A stretch of 64,000 nt of DNA from Haladaptatus halobius (GTDB lineage Archaea; Halobacteriota; Halobacteria; Halobacteriales; Haladaptataceae). Every line of letters starts with the position of its first letter. The first letter of the stretch is position 1. Shown here piece after piece: positions 8,657 to 16,975 of the stretch. Below the pieces are notes generated by a model, which did not search any database, had not been told where the DNA came from, and worked only from the letters and a program-made list of their open reading frames with translations. The DNA lies in the NCBI RefSeq assembly GCF_020618475.1, contig NZ_CP085335.1:558001-622000 (forward strand), read 5' to 3'. Both the position numbers and the translations under genes were made by a program.

Positions 8657-8706
8657 CTTCCTCTATATCTCTCCTTTGTCGCGAGAACTACTTAAATCGG
8701 AATCGC
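8657..8706 (-). repeat. 50-bp direct repeat, copy B, with TATA-like element
   Basis: Second copy of the element at 8501-8550. It keeps the TATA-like ATTTAAGTAG and the CTCGCGACAAAGGAGAG region but has ATA where copy A has ATG. It lies between the menB stop and copy A. Confidence 0.6.
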
Positions 8707-8743
8707 CGTCCGGGTTCGGCGATTCGTCGAAGAAAAAGCTGCG

Positions 8744-9640
8744 TCAGTAGTGCCAGGGGTACTCCGAGAAGTCCGGGTCGCGCTTCTCCACGAAGGCGTC
8801 CCGACCCTCCTGCGCTTCGTCGGTCATGTAGGCGAGGCGCGTCGCTTCGCCCGCGAACACCTGCTGGCCGACCAGTCCGTCGTCGGCCATGTTGAAGGCG
8901 TACTTCAGCATCCGCATCGCGGTCGGACTCTTCGAGTTGACCTCCGCGGCCCACTCCAGCGCGACCTCCTCCAACTCCTCGTGGGGTACCGATTCGTTTA
9001 CCATGCCCATCTCCGCGGCATCCTCGGCGGAATAGGTCTTCCCGACGAAGAACACCTCGCGGGCTTTCTTCTGACCGATCTGCTTGGCGAGGTAGGCCGA
9101 GCCGAATCCGCCGTCGAAGCTCGCCACGTCGGGGTCGGTCTGGAGGAACTTCGCGTGCTCTTCCGACGCCAGCGTCATGTCGCAGACGACGTGGAGGCTG
9201 TGGCCGCCGCCGACGGCCCACCCCGGCACCACGCAGATGACGGGCTTCGGAATGTGGCGGATGAGTCGCTGGACTTCGAGGATGTGAAGGCGACCCGCCT
9301 TCGACGCGGCCTCGTTGGCTTCGTCCTCGCCCTGATATTCGTACCCCGCGCCGCCGCGAACGCGCTGGTCGCCGCCGGAGCAGAACGCCCACCCCTCGTC
9401 TTTCGGCGACGGTCCGTTGCCGGTGAGCAGGACGCAGCCCACGTCGGTCTGGCGCTTGGCGTGGTCGAGGGCGCGGTAGAGTTCGTCCACCGTTCCGGGT
9501 CGGAAGGCGTTGCGAACTTCGGGACGGTCGAAGGCGATTCGAACCGTGCCCTGGTCGGTCGCCCGATGGTATGTGACGTCGCAGAAGTCGAACTCCGAAA
9601 TTTCCTCCCAGCGCTCCTCGTCGAAGAGTTCGGATACCAT
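8744..9640 (-). CDS. menB: 1,4-Dihydroxy-2-naphthoyl-CoA synthase (MenB)
   Basis: Crotonase-fold enzyme, 298 residues, that closes the naphthoate ring from succinylbenzoyl-CoA. It has the CSGGDQ segment (87-92), the oxyanion-hole region GWAVGGGHSL (140-149) and SFDGG (174-178). Asp169 in QTDPD sits where bicarbonate-dependent (type I) MenB has Gly; an Asp there marks type II enzymes, so bicarbonate should not be needed. The gene is about 1.3 kb upstream, in transcription order, of the menA operon's creatininase neighbour and is transcribed in the same direction, apparently from its own promoter. menF, menD and menH are not in this window. Confidence 0.95.
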   Translation of the reverse strand: MVSELFDEERWEEISEFDFCDVTYHRATDQGTVRIAFDRPEVRNAFRPGTVDELYRALDHAKRQTDVGCVLLTGNGPSPKDEGWAFCSGGDQRVRGGAGYEYQGEDEANEAASKAGRLHILEVQRLIRHIPKPVICVVPGWAVGGGHSLHVVCDMTLASEEHAKFLQTDPDVASFDGGFGSAYLAKQIGQKKAREVFFVGKTYSAEDAAEMGMVNESVPHEELEEVALEWAAEVNSKSPTAMRMLKYAFNMADDGLVGQQVFAGEATRLAYMTDEAQEGRDAFVEKRDPDFSEYPWHY

Positions 9641-9663
9641 GCTCGAAACTGAAGACGGAGCGA

Positions 9664-9673
9664 CCTAATAGGT
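9664..9673 (-). promoter_or_regulatory. TATA box of menB
   Basis: On the minus strand this reads ACCTATTAGG, centred 29 nt before the menB ATG, consistent with leaderless transcription. It is also partly palindromic (CCTAATAGG). Confidence 0.5.
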
Positions 9674-9839
9674 TCCCGTCCACCTCCAGTTCGCTTCCGG
9701 TCAGCTCTCAGCTATCCCTCAGCCAGCCTTCAGTCCGCCCCCTGTTCACCCCTATCCGCCCTCCGACCGACCACCCCAACCCGGCAAGCCGCGGGGGGAC
9801 TGCGAAGCTACTTGCACCGAAGGGTCGAGGGTTGGTACC

Positions 9840-11003
9840 ATGACAAAGATTTCCGCGCGGGCGGCCGCGTTCGAACGCTCGCGGATTCGCGTGATGTTCG
9901 AACTTGCGGAGGCCCACGGCGGCGACCTCGTCCGTCTGGAGGTCGGCGAACCGGACTTCGACACGCCCGAACACGTCATTGACGCGGCCGCGCGGGCCGC
10001 GCGAGACGGCGCGACCCACTACACGTCCGGGGCCGGTATCCCTGACCTTCGTGCGGCTATCGCCGACCGAACTGAGCGCGAGACCGGCGTTTCGGTGAAC
10101 CCGGTGACTGGCGTTTCGGTCACGAACGGCGCGATGGAGGCGCTGTCGCTCGCCCTCGCGGCCATCGCGGAACCGGACGACGAGGTGCTGATACCGACCC
10201 CCGCATGGCCGAACTACAGTAATCAGGCGAAGCTCGCGGGAGCCACCCCGGTCGAAGTGCCCCTGCCAGCCGACGAGGGGTTCGACCTCGCGCCCGACCG
10301 CGTCGTCGAGGAACTGACCCGGGACACCGCCGCGGTAGTGTTGACGACGCCGTCGAACCCGACGGGACGGGTCTACGACGAGGACGCCGTTCGGGCGGTC
10401 GTCGAGGCCGCCGCCGACCACGACGCCTACATCATCGCGGACGAGGTGTACGCTCGCCTTACGTACGGCGGCGATCATAGACGCGTCGCGTCGTACGCGG
10501 ACTACGAAGGACTGCTGACGGTCAACTCTTGCTCGAAGACGTACGCGATGACCGGGTGGAGAATCGGGTGGCTCGTCGGCCCGAGCGACGTGGTCGAAGC
10601 GGCGACCAACCTCGGCGAGAGCACGACCGCCTGCCCGTCCAGCGTCGGCCAGCACGCCGCGCTCGCGGCCCTGACCGGAACGCAGGAGCCGGTTCGTAAG
10701 ATGCGAGCCGCGTTCCGCGAGCGCCGCGAGCGCCTCGTAAAGCGCGTCGAGGAGATCCCGAAAATCTCCTGTCCGCACCCGGAAGGCGCGTTCTACGCGT
10801 TCCTCGACGTGAGCGCGCTCGACGGAACCAGCGTCGACGTGGCCGAGCGACTGCTTTCCGAGTACGGCGTCGTCACGGCACCCGGCGCTGGGTTCGGCGA
10901 CGCCGGAGAGGGGTACTTACGACTGAGCTTCGCCAACAGCACGGAGCGCATCGAACTGGGTCTCGACCGCATCGAGCGGATGGTTCGAGACGAGCGCGAC
11001 TGA
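9840..11003 (+). CDS. PLP-dependent class I/II aminotransferase
   Basis: A 387-residue fold-type I aminotransferase of the aspartate aminotransferase group. The Schiff-base lysine is Lys233 in SCSKTYAMTGWRIG; Asn173 (PSNPTG), Asp201 (ADEVY) and Arg241 complete the PLP pocket. Archaeal relatives act on aspartate, alanine or aromatic amino acids, and the sequence does not decide between them. The ATG at 9840 is preceded by a weak AT element near 9812. The gene stands alone, with the remains of other genes downstream. Confidence 0.88.
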   Translation: MTKISARAAAFERSRIRVMFELAEAHGGDLVRLEVGEPDFDTPEHVIDAAARAARDGATHYTSGAGIPDLRAAIADRTERETGVSVNPVTGVSVTNGAMEALSLALAAIAEPDDEVLIPTPAWPNYSNQAKLAGATPVEVPLPADEGFDLAPDRVVEELTRDTAAVVLTTPSNPTGRVYDEDAVRAVVEAAADHDAYIIADEVYARLTYGGDHRRVASYADYEGLLTVNSCSKTYAMTGWRIGWLVGPSDVVEAATNLGESTTACPSSVGQHAALAALTGTQEPVRKMRAAFRERRERLVKRVEEIPKISCPHPEGAFYAFLDVSALDGTSVDVAERLLSEYGVVTAPGAGFGDAGEGYLRLSFANSTERIELGLDRIERMVRDERD

Positions 11004-11022
11004 TCGGAACGGGTTATCGGAT

Positions 11023-11115
11023 TCAGATCAGGTTGTCGAGTTGGTCGTTCTGGAACAGGCCGGCGGGGTCTCTCTTTTGCTCTTCCTGCTTGTTCGCCGC
11101 CTTCGCGCGCTCCAT
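11023..11115 (-). CDS. Possible 30-residue ORF or gene remnant
   Basis: A very small frame, convergent with the aminotransferase. It begins ATG GAG CGC and encodes a charged peptide ending in LFQNDQLDNLI. An in-frame TGA lies 9 nt before the ATG. The composition is protein-like (many Lys, Glu and Gln, ending in a structured-looking tail), but no family is recognised. It may be the C-terminal scrap of a lost gene, since the next 1.1 kb is also a remnant. Confidence 0.25.
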   Translation of the reverse strand: MERAKAANKQEEQKRDPAGLFQNDQLDNLI

Positions 11116-11212
11116 GAACTTTCATCCGGGGCAAACGCTCGATGCCGCCGAGTAATATCAACGACGCGAGTCGGTCGCTCTCCATCGGGAAATCTCTACC
11201 GCGAACTTCTAG

Positions 11213-12297
11213 ACTTCCGGTCTCCTCTTCGACTTGACCGATCTCTTGGTGCCGACGACCGAACGCGGGAAGCTCTGGGCCGACACCATCCTGAACACGG
11301 CGGGGCCGCTTCGGGACGAGCCGACGGATATCTCCGCTCCCTCCTCGACGCACGCGCCCGAAAACGGAACCGTCGTCGGCGTGAACGAGTCGGCGGACAG
11401 AGCGCTGCTCGACCTCATCGGTGATGGCAAGGACGGTGAGAGTGACGAGAAGAACGGGTTCGCCGCCGCCGTCACGTCCGCGTATCGGGTCACCGTCCGG
11501 CCCGTGGCGACCGTCCGAACGGTTCGTGACGAATCGTGGCCCGGACCCCGACCGCCGGGAGAGAATTGGACGCTCGTCGAACGACGCACGGAGTCGCGGA
11601 CATCGGTCGGCGGAGCCGACGGGACGACTCTCGGAACTCCCGGCGGATGGCATCTCCTCTGGGATGGCGCCTGGCGAGTCGTCCGAACGCACACGGTCGT
11701 CCGCCGATGGAAGCGAGGGAATCGAACGACGCGCATGACTCGTCGCTGGAGGGACGAGTTCATCGTTTCGCTCGACGTCGCGGGTGACCACGTGACGACC
11801 GAGTACGCTCCGTCCCGGTCGCTTCCCACCGCATACGAGTCGGGTGGCCCGTTCTCCGGGCCGAACCTCGCGGGCGTCGGTCGGACGGTGGTCGAACGAC
11901 TCATTCACGAACGCGGCGGGGCGGACGAACTAGCACGGCGCGCCGTCGACGGGACGTTAGATACTCGCCCGCAGACGGTTCGGGGACGCTCCCCGACCGA
12001 ACTTCGTTCGTGGGCGTACCGCGACGTTCGCGCGCTTCGAGCCGAATCCGAAACCTCTCGGTGACGGTTTCCCGCGGCGGTATCGCCACGGGGAGGATGA
12101 ATCCGGCGACTGAACTCGCTCGAAAACTTCGGGTGCGACGGAGCGACTTCGTCAGTGCACCCGCGACCTACGACAGCTCGGCCGAACGAGCGCGCTACGC
12201 GGTTCGAGCGGCGTACGTCGATTCGGTTCTCGAACGGCTCGACGATAGGGCAGAACGCACCCGACGAACGCTCTCCGGGGTGGACGAACCGGAGTGA
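11213..12297 (+). pseudogene. Decayed DUF7286-like protein gene (pilus/secretion-cluster type)
   Basis: Two overlapping frames encode successive parts of one protein. Frame two (11213-12064) includes TDLLVPTTERGK, WPGPRPPGENWTLVERR and GGWHLLWDGAWRV. It ends at TGA just after RALRAESETSR. The next part continues in frame one (about 12050-12297) with NLSVTVSRGGIATG, NPATELARKLR and AYVDSVLERLDDRAE. A single indel around 12045-12060 explains the switch. The N-terminal part is missing: an in-frame TAG stands at 11210 and no start codon or promoter is visible. The pattern resembles a large haloarchaeal protein (DUF7286 type) found in clusters with type IV pilus-like secretion ATPases. No such cluster surrounds it here. 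The family name is from memory and uncertain; the frameshift is directly visible. Confidence 0.6.
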
Positions 12298-12332
12298 CAA
12301 CCCATTTGACTCGCGCGACCCTCGTGACGACC

Positions 12333-12764
12333 ATGCTCTACGACGAGATAGACGACCCCGGTGAACTGACGCCGGAGGAACTGCGCGCGCAGTACGTCGA
12401 AGAACTCGCGGAGATGGTCGCGTCGGTCGGCGTCGACGAAGTGGCGATGCAGACGGAACTCGACCGCGAGACGGTGGCGTCGCTCGCGGACGGTGACTCC
12501 CCCGAGATAACGCTGGAAGACGCCGCCGCCGTGCTCGCCACCGGTGAGGATGCCCCATCGAAGGACGCGATCCTCCTCGAAGTGCGCGACCACCTGCTGA
12601 TGGGGATGACGACCGGCGTGCTCGATGTGGACACCCTCGCGTCCGACATCGATAGCGACCTTGGCCCGAAAGCCATCCAGCAGAAGATCGAGGGACGAGC
12701 ACCGATGACGCTCGAAGAGTACGCGCTCGTCCACCATTACATCGCCGAACGAAACGACCGATAG
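12333..12764 (+). CDS. DUF5791-like haloarchaeal protein
   Basis: A 143-residue acidic cytoplasmic protein. It starts with the conserved LYDEIDDPGELTPEELRA, has a SLADGDSPEITLEDAAA region in the middle that looks like a helix-turn-helix or helical bundle, and a conserved C-terminal block HLLMGMTTGVLDVDTLA and QQKIEGRAPMTLEEY. I chose the ATG at 12333 because the protein family begins at this methionine. The match to DUF5791 is from memory. No function is known. Confidence 0.7.
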   Translation: MLYDEIDDPGELTPEELRAQYVEELAEMVASVGVDEVAMQTELDRETVASLADGDSPEITLEDAAAVLATGEDAPSKDAILLEVRDHLLMGMTTGVLDVDTLASDIDSDLGPKAIQQKIEGRAPMTLEEYALVHHYIAERNDR

Positions 12765-12801
12765 ACGGCGGAGTTTTCCGCGACCCGATCGAAAAAAGCG
12801 T

Positions 12802-13671
12802 ATGAACGTCGCCATCATCGGTTGCGGATACGTCGGTCTCGAACTCGGTCGGCAGTTGGTTCGGACGGGTCACGACGCGGTCGGCGTCCGGCGATCCGCC
12901 GACGGAATACGGGCCATCGAGAACGCGGAATTCACTGGTGTTCGGGCGGATGCGACCGACGCGGACTCACTCGCGGCGATTCCCGATGTGGATGCCGTCG
13001 TCTACGCCGCGAGCGCGGACGGCCGCGATTCGGACGCCGCACGGAACGCGTACGTCGACGGGCTTCGGACGACGCTCGAACACTTCACCGAGCGCGACTC
13101 GCCGCCCGGACGAACCGTCTACGCGTCGAGTACAGGTGTATACGGTGACCGTGGCGGGGCGTGGGTGGACGAGTCCACACCGTTGGAGCCGAAGACCGAG
13201 CGACAGGAGATACTGGTCGAGGCCGAACGAATCGTCCGCGAAGCGAGCCACGCGGACTGGACGATCGCTCGGTTCGCGGGACTGTACGGCCCCGACCGCT
13301 ATCGAATCGAGCGATATCTGGACGGGCCGGTGTCGGAGCGGTATCTGAACTTGATCCATCGGGACGACGCGGCGGGTGCGGTTCGATACGTGCTGGACGA
13401 GGGGTTGGCGCGAAACGACACCGTCCTCGTCGCCGACGACAAACCGGTTTGGAAACCGACGCTCGCTGACTGGCTCGCCGAGCAGTGCGGCGTCGAGCGT
13501 TCGTCGACGGGGTGGGAGACGAAGACGGAGGCGACCTCCAAACGAGCGCGAACGAGTAAGCGATGTTCGAACGAAAAGCTCCGAAGGATAGGTTACGAAC
13601 TCCGATATCCGACGTTTCGGGACGGATATCGTGACGCCGTTTCGTCGTGCGGGGAGCCCACAAGCGTCTGA
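12802..13671 (+). CDS. NAD(P)-binding sugar epimerase-like protein (extended SDR)
   Basis: A 289-residue Rossmann-fold protein of the extended short-chain dehydrogenase group (YeeZ/GalE-like). The N-terminal motif IIGCGYVGLELGRQL gives the nucleotide-binding site, and VYASSTGVYGD carries the serine/tyrosine region. RFAGLYGPDRY is the usual segment after the active site, followed by NLIHRDDAAGA. The C-terminal region is Arg/Lys rich (ATSKRARTSKRC), unusual for such an acidic proteome. The substrate is unknown. Confidence 0.8.
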   Translation: MNVAIIGCGYVGLELGRQLVRTGHDAVGVRRSADGIRAIENAEFTGVRADATDADSLAAIPDVDAVVYAASADGRDSDAARNAYVDGLRTTLEHFTERDSPPGRTVYASSTGVYGDRGGAWVDESTPLEPKTERQEILVEAERIVREASHADWTIARFAGLYGPDRYRIERYLDGPVSERYLNLIHRDDAAGAVRYVLDEGLARNDTVLVADDKPVWKPTLADWLAEQCGVERSSTGWETKTEATSKRARTSKRCSNEKLRRIGYELRYPTFRDGYRDAVSSCGEPTSV

Positions 13672-13722
13672 CAACTGTAACCGTTGGGAAAAGTTCTTGT
13701 CTTCGGGTATCGACCACGGAGT

Positions 13723-14904
13723 ATGGAGTTTCTGGCCGACCAGTCGGTTCGGGGACTGTTCCGGGCGGCCGAGGTTTACGGCTCCGAAAATCCGCTGCTC
13801 ATCGTCGGTGCCGCGCTCGGGGCCGTCGTGCTCGCGGTGTCGCTCTGGCTGGTCGTGCGCTGGATTCGGCGGCCGATGGGCGCCAGACTCAAACGGGCGC
13901 TGGCGAAGCGGGACGAATTCGTCGTCCTGATGCATCCGAACCCCGACCCCGACGCGATGGCTTGCGCAATCGCTGTCGCGTATCTCGCCGAGACGGTCGA
14001 TACGGAGACGACGATTCAGTACTCCGGGCAAATTCGCCACCAGGAAAACCGCGCGTTCCGAACCATTCTCGACCTCGAACTCGAACGCGTCGAACACGTC
14101 ACCGACCTCGCTGCTTCTACCATCGTCCTCGTCGACCACAACACGCCCCGCGGGTTCGACGGTGCGGAGCGAATCGAACCGTACGCGGTCATCGACCACC
14201 ACCCCGGAAACGGGTCGGGCGAAGTGTTCACCGACAAACGGACGAGCTACGGTTCATGTTCGACCATCGTCGCGGAGTATTTCGGCGAACTCGGTGCGAC
14301 GCCGGTCGGCCCGGACGAAGCCACTGACGAAAACGAGTTCGTTCTCCCCTCCGACATCGCCACTGGCCTCCTGTACGGCATCCAATCGGACACGAAACAT
14401 CTCACGAATGGCTGTATCGAAGCCGATTTCGCGTCGAGCGCGTACCTCTATCGGGGCGTCGACGAACACAGTCTCGACCGAATTGCGAATCCGCAGGTGA
14501 GCGCCGAAGTGCTCGAAGTCAAATCGCGAGCCATCACCGAACGAGAGGTTCGCGGCTCGTTCGCGGTCTGCAACGTCGGCGAACTCACGAACGCGGACGC
14601 CATCCCGCAGGCTGCGGACGAACTCATGCAACTGGAAGGGGTCACCGCCGTCGTCGTCTACGGGCGGCGCGACGACACGCTCCACATCTCAGGACGGTCG
14701 CGCGACGACCGGGTTCACATGGGCAAAGCGCTCCAGACCGCGGTGGCAGACATTCCGGGGGCCGACGCGGGCGGTCACGCGCGCATGGGCGGCGGACAAG
14801 TCCCCGTCGAATCGGCGGTCGTCGCGGGCGGGATGGAGAGCAGTTTGTGGACTGATCGGGAGTTCACTGACGGAATCTTCGACGCGCTGAACGGCAACGT
14901 CTGA
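13723..14904 (+). CDS. Membrane-anchored DHH-family phosphoesterase
   Basis: A 393-residue protein with one N-terminal membrane segment (about 22-48), then a DHH domain and a DHHA1 domain. Motifs are HPNPDPDAMA (Asp75 and Asp77), VLVDHN (137-140), the DHH motif VIDHH at 156-160, and the C-terminal GHARMGGGQ for nucleotide binding. This is the architecture of membrane-linked phosphoesterases related to nanoRNase/GdpP-type hydrolases. The ATG at 13723 is preferred because the membrane segment begins shortly after it and an AT-rich element (GGAAAAGTTC) lies about 28 nt before. The substrate is likely an oligonucleotide or cyclic dinucleotide. Confidence 0.85.
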   Translation: MEFLADQSVRGLFRAAEVYGSENPLLIVGAALGAVVLAVSLWLVVRWIRRPMGARLKRALAKRDEFVVLMHPNPDPDAMACAIAVAYLAETVDTETTIQYSGQIRHQENRAFRTILDLELERVEHVTDLAASTIVLVDHNTPRGFDGAERIEPYAVIDHHPGNGSGEVFTDKRTSYGSCSTIVAEYFGELGATPVGPDEATDENEFVLPSDIATGLLYGIQSDTKHLTNGCIEADFASSAYLYRGVDEHSLDRIANPQVSAEVLEVKSRAITEREVRGSFAVCNVGELTNADAIPQAADELMQLEGVTAVVVYGRRDDTLHISGRSRDDRVHMGKALQTAVADIPGADAGGHARMGGGQVPVESAVVAGGMESSLWTDREFTDGIFDALNGNV

Positions 14905-14936
14905 CGAGACGCGACGAATAGTTACAACAAAGAGAG

Positions 14937-14946
14937 ATTTTTATCC
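14937..14946 (+). promoter_or_regulatory. TATA box of the DUF373 gene
   Basis: ATTTTTATCC, centred about 30 nt before the ATG at 14973, in the gap after the DHH gene. It supports the ATG rather than the TTG four codons upstream. Confidence 0.5.
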
Positions 14947-14972
14947 CCTGACCGTCTGGATTGAGATACCGA

Positions 14973-16112
14973 ATGAGTACGCTGGTGGTGTGTGTCGACC
15001 GAAACAACGACATCGGGCGCAAGACCGGACTGGAGATGCCCGTCGCGGGGTGGGAGGCGGTTCGGTCGCTCGCCACCGATGTCGGACTCGAAGACCCGGA
15101 GGATTCGAGTGTCAACTGTCTGCTCGAAGCCCTCCGCGTCGCCCGCGACCTGCGAGACGAGGACGAGGAGACGACGGTGGCGGTCATCTCCGGCACCGCC
15201 GAGACGCGGGTGGGCGCGGATCGCGCCGTCGCCGCGCAGACGGACGAACTTGTGGAGGAACACGATCCTGACTCGGCGATCATCGTCATCGACAGCGCGG
15301 AGGACGAGCGTCTCGTCCCCATCGTCGAGAGTCGCGTCCGCGTGGACGCGGTCGACCGCGTGGTCGTCCGGCAGGCCCGCGACATCGAATCCACCTACTA
15401 TCTGTTGAAGCAGTTTCTCGCCGACGAAGAACTCCGCCAGACTGTGCTCGTCCCGACCGGTATCGCGCTCATCGCCTTTCCCGTCCTGCTCATGCTGTCC
15501 GGCCCGGCGCTGGCGGCGGCGGCCATCACCGCCGTCATTGGGCTGTTCACGCTCTACAAGGGACTCGCGATCGGCGATTATTTCCGCGATTTACCCGCGC
15601 AGGCCCGCGACGCGCTGTACTCCGGCCGGGTATCCATCGTCACCTACGTCGTCGGGGCGGGGCTGTCGCTCATCGGCGTCTTCGCCGGGGCGTACCGCGC
15701 CGCGCCGATGGACGCTTCCGACGGCGTGCTCATGCCCGCGATGGCGTTCACCTTCGCGAGCGTCCCGTGGCTCGCGGTGGCCGCGCTCACCGCGAGCGCG
15801 GGCCGATTGCTGGACGAAGCCATCCGCAACGACCGGGTGCGCAACTCCTACCTGAACCTCCCGTTCGGCGTGCTCGCGGTGGGGCTGGTCGTCCGCGGCT
15901 TTTCGGCGTACTTCCTCCAGCAGGCCGAGAAGATTCCTCCCGTCACGGTGCCGGAGGTCGCGGTCGGCCAGACCACCGTCGACCAGTTCACGCTCAACCC
16001 CGGAACGCGGCTGGCGGTGTACGTCTTCCTCGGCGTCTTCGTCAGCCTGCTCGGCGTTCGCGTGGCCTCCTACGTGAGCGGGACGACGCTGGAAGACGAA
16101 CTGGTGGAGTAA
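14973..16112 (+). CDS. DUF373 family membrane protein
   Basis: A 379-residue protein. The N-terminal 150 residues are soluble with the conserved start LVVCVDRNNDIG and repeated acidic motifs (ISGTAETRVGADRA, IVIDSAEDERL, VVVRQARDIESTYYLLKQ). After that come five to seven hydrophobic helices (for example VLVPTGIALIAFPVLLML and ITYVVGAGLSLIGVF-type stretches). DUF373 is widespread in archaea with unknown function. I chose the ATG at 14973 over the upstream TTG because of the TATA box and the family start. The next gene, Dph6-like, has its own TATA box, so the two may not be co-transcribed. Confidence 0.85.
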   Translation: MSTLVVCVDRNNDIGRKTGLEMPVAGWEAVRSLATDVGLEDPEDSSVNCLLEALRVARDLRDEDEETTVAVISGTAETRVGADRAVAAQTDELVEEHDPDSAIIVIDSAEDERLVPIVESRVRVDAVDRVVVRQARDIESTYYLLKQFLADEELRQTVLVPTGIALIAFPVLLMLSGPALAAAAITAVIGLFTLYKGLAIGDYFRDLPAQARDALYSGRVSIVTYVVGAGLSLIGVFAGAYRAAPMDASDGVLMPAMAFTFASVPWLAVAALTASAGRLLDEAIRNDRVRNSYLNLPFGVLAVGLVVRGFSAYFLQQAEKIPPVTVPEVAVGQTTVDQFTLNPGTRLAVYVFLGVFVSLLGVRVASYVSGTTLEDELVE

Positions 16113-16120
16113 TCGGGGCG

Positions 16121-16130
16121 CATTTATCCC
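16121..16130 (+). promoter_or_regulatory. TATA box of the Dph6-like gene
   Basis: CATTTATCCC, centred 26 nt before the ATG at 16151, in the short gap after the DUF373 stop. It fits a leaderless transcript. Confidence 0.5.
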
Positions 16131-16150
16131 CCGAACCGCAATCCGAGTCC

Positions 16151-16855
16151 ATGAACCAGCAGGCGTGGGTCAGCCTCTTTTCCGGCGGTAAGGACTCCTC
16201 ATGGGCGCTCTACCGGGCGCTCGAAGACGGTCTGAACGTCGAGCGACTGCTCACCGTCCACTCGGCGGGCGACTCGTACATGTACCACGTTCCGGCGACC
16301 GACCTCGCAGCGCTCGCCGCCGAGAGCATCGGCATCCCGCTCGTCGAGGTCGAAGGCGATTTCGACGCCGAATCGGCCGAGGACGCCGGCGAACAGGGTG
16401 ACAAGGAAGTCGAGACGCTGGAAACCGCCCTTCGCAACCTCGACGTCGACCTCGCGGGCGTCACGGCGGGCGCGGTCGAAAGCGAGTTCCAGACGAGCAG
16501 GATTCGGGCGCTCTGCGACCGCCTCGGCGTTGAACTGTTCGCCCCCCTCTGGCAACGCGACCCCCGCAAACTCGCCCGCGAGATGCAAGACGCCGGGTTC
16601 GAGATTCGAATCGTGCAGGTGGCGGCCCGCGGACTGGACGAATCGTGGCTCGGTCGAACGCTGGATGCCGACGCGCTGGCCGACTTGGAACGACTCAACG
16701 AGGAGTACGGCGTACACATATTGGGAGAGGGCGGCGAATTCGAGACGCTGGTGACGGACGCGCCGCACATGGAACGCCCCATCGAATTGGAGTATGAAAC
16801 GGAGTGGGACGGAACGCGAGGGCGGTTACGGATTACGGGCGCTCGGTTGGGGTGA
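16151..16855 (+). CDS. dph6: Diphthine--ammonia ligase (Dph6 type)
   Basis: A 234-residue ATP-pyrophosphatase. The PP-loop FSGGKDSSWALY is at residues 10-21, and the second family block includes GAVESEFQTSRI and LGVELFAPLWQRDP, ending with ILGEGGEFETLV. In archaea and eukaryotes this family carries out the last, ATP-dependent amidation of diphthamide on elongation factor 2. The length is that of the archaeal short form. The ATG at 16151 is the family start; the longer open frame upstream is a shadow of the DUF373 gene. Confidence 0.88.
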   Translation: MNQQAWVSLFSGGKDSSWALYRALEDGLNVERLLTVHSAGDSYMYHVPATDLAALAAESIGIPLVEVEGDFDAESAEDAGEQGDKEVETLETALRNLDVDLAGVTAGAVESEFQTSRIRALCDRLGVELFAPLWQRDPRKLAREMQDAGFEIRIVQVAARGLDESWLGRTLDADALADLERLNEEYGVHILGEGGEFETLVTDAPHMERPIELEYETEWDGTRGRLRITGARLG

Positions 16856-16960
16856 GCGTCGTCTCCGCGAGCGAACGCAGTGAGTGAGCGGACTTTTTGG
16901 TGCAGAAAGCTGCGCAACTGCGCGAGTGCTATCGCTCGTGAGGTACGGTGCAGCTTTAGA
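16853..16960 (+). repeat. Haloarchaeal intergenic repeat-like sequence
   Basis: The gap between two convergent genes carries the string GCGAGCGAACGCAGTGAGTG followed by AGCGGACTTTTTGGTGCAG. Very similar strings recur between genes in other haloarchaeal genomes, as far as I remember. It contains a T-run that may serve as terminator for the Dph6-like gene. Confidence 0.4.
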
Positions 16961-16975
16961 AGCAGGAGACCACCG

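Noticed and set aside
16856..16975. Possible small RNA in the gap between the Dph6-like and nucleotidyltransferase genes
   Set aside because: The sequence looks like a recurring haloarchaeal intergenic string with a terminator; no independent promoter is visible.
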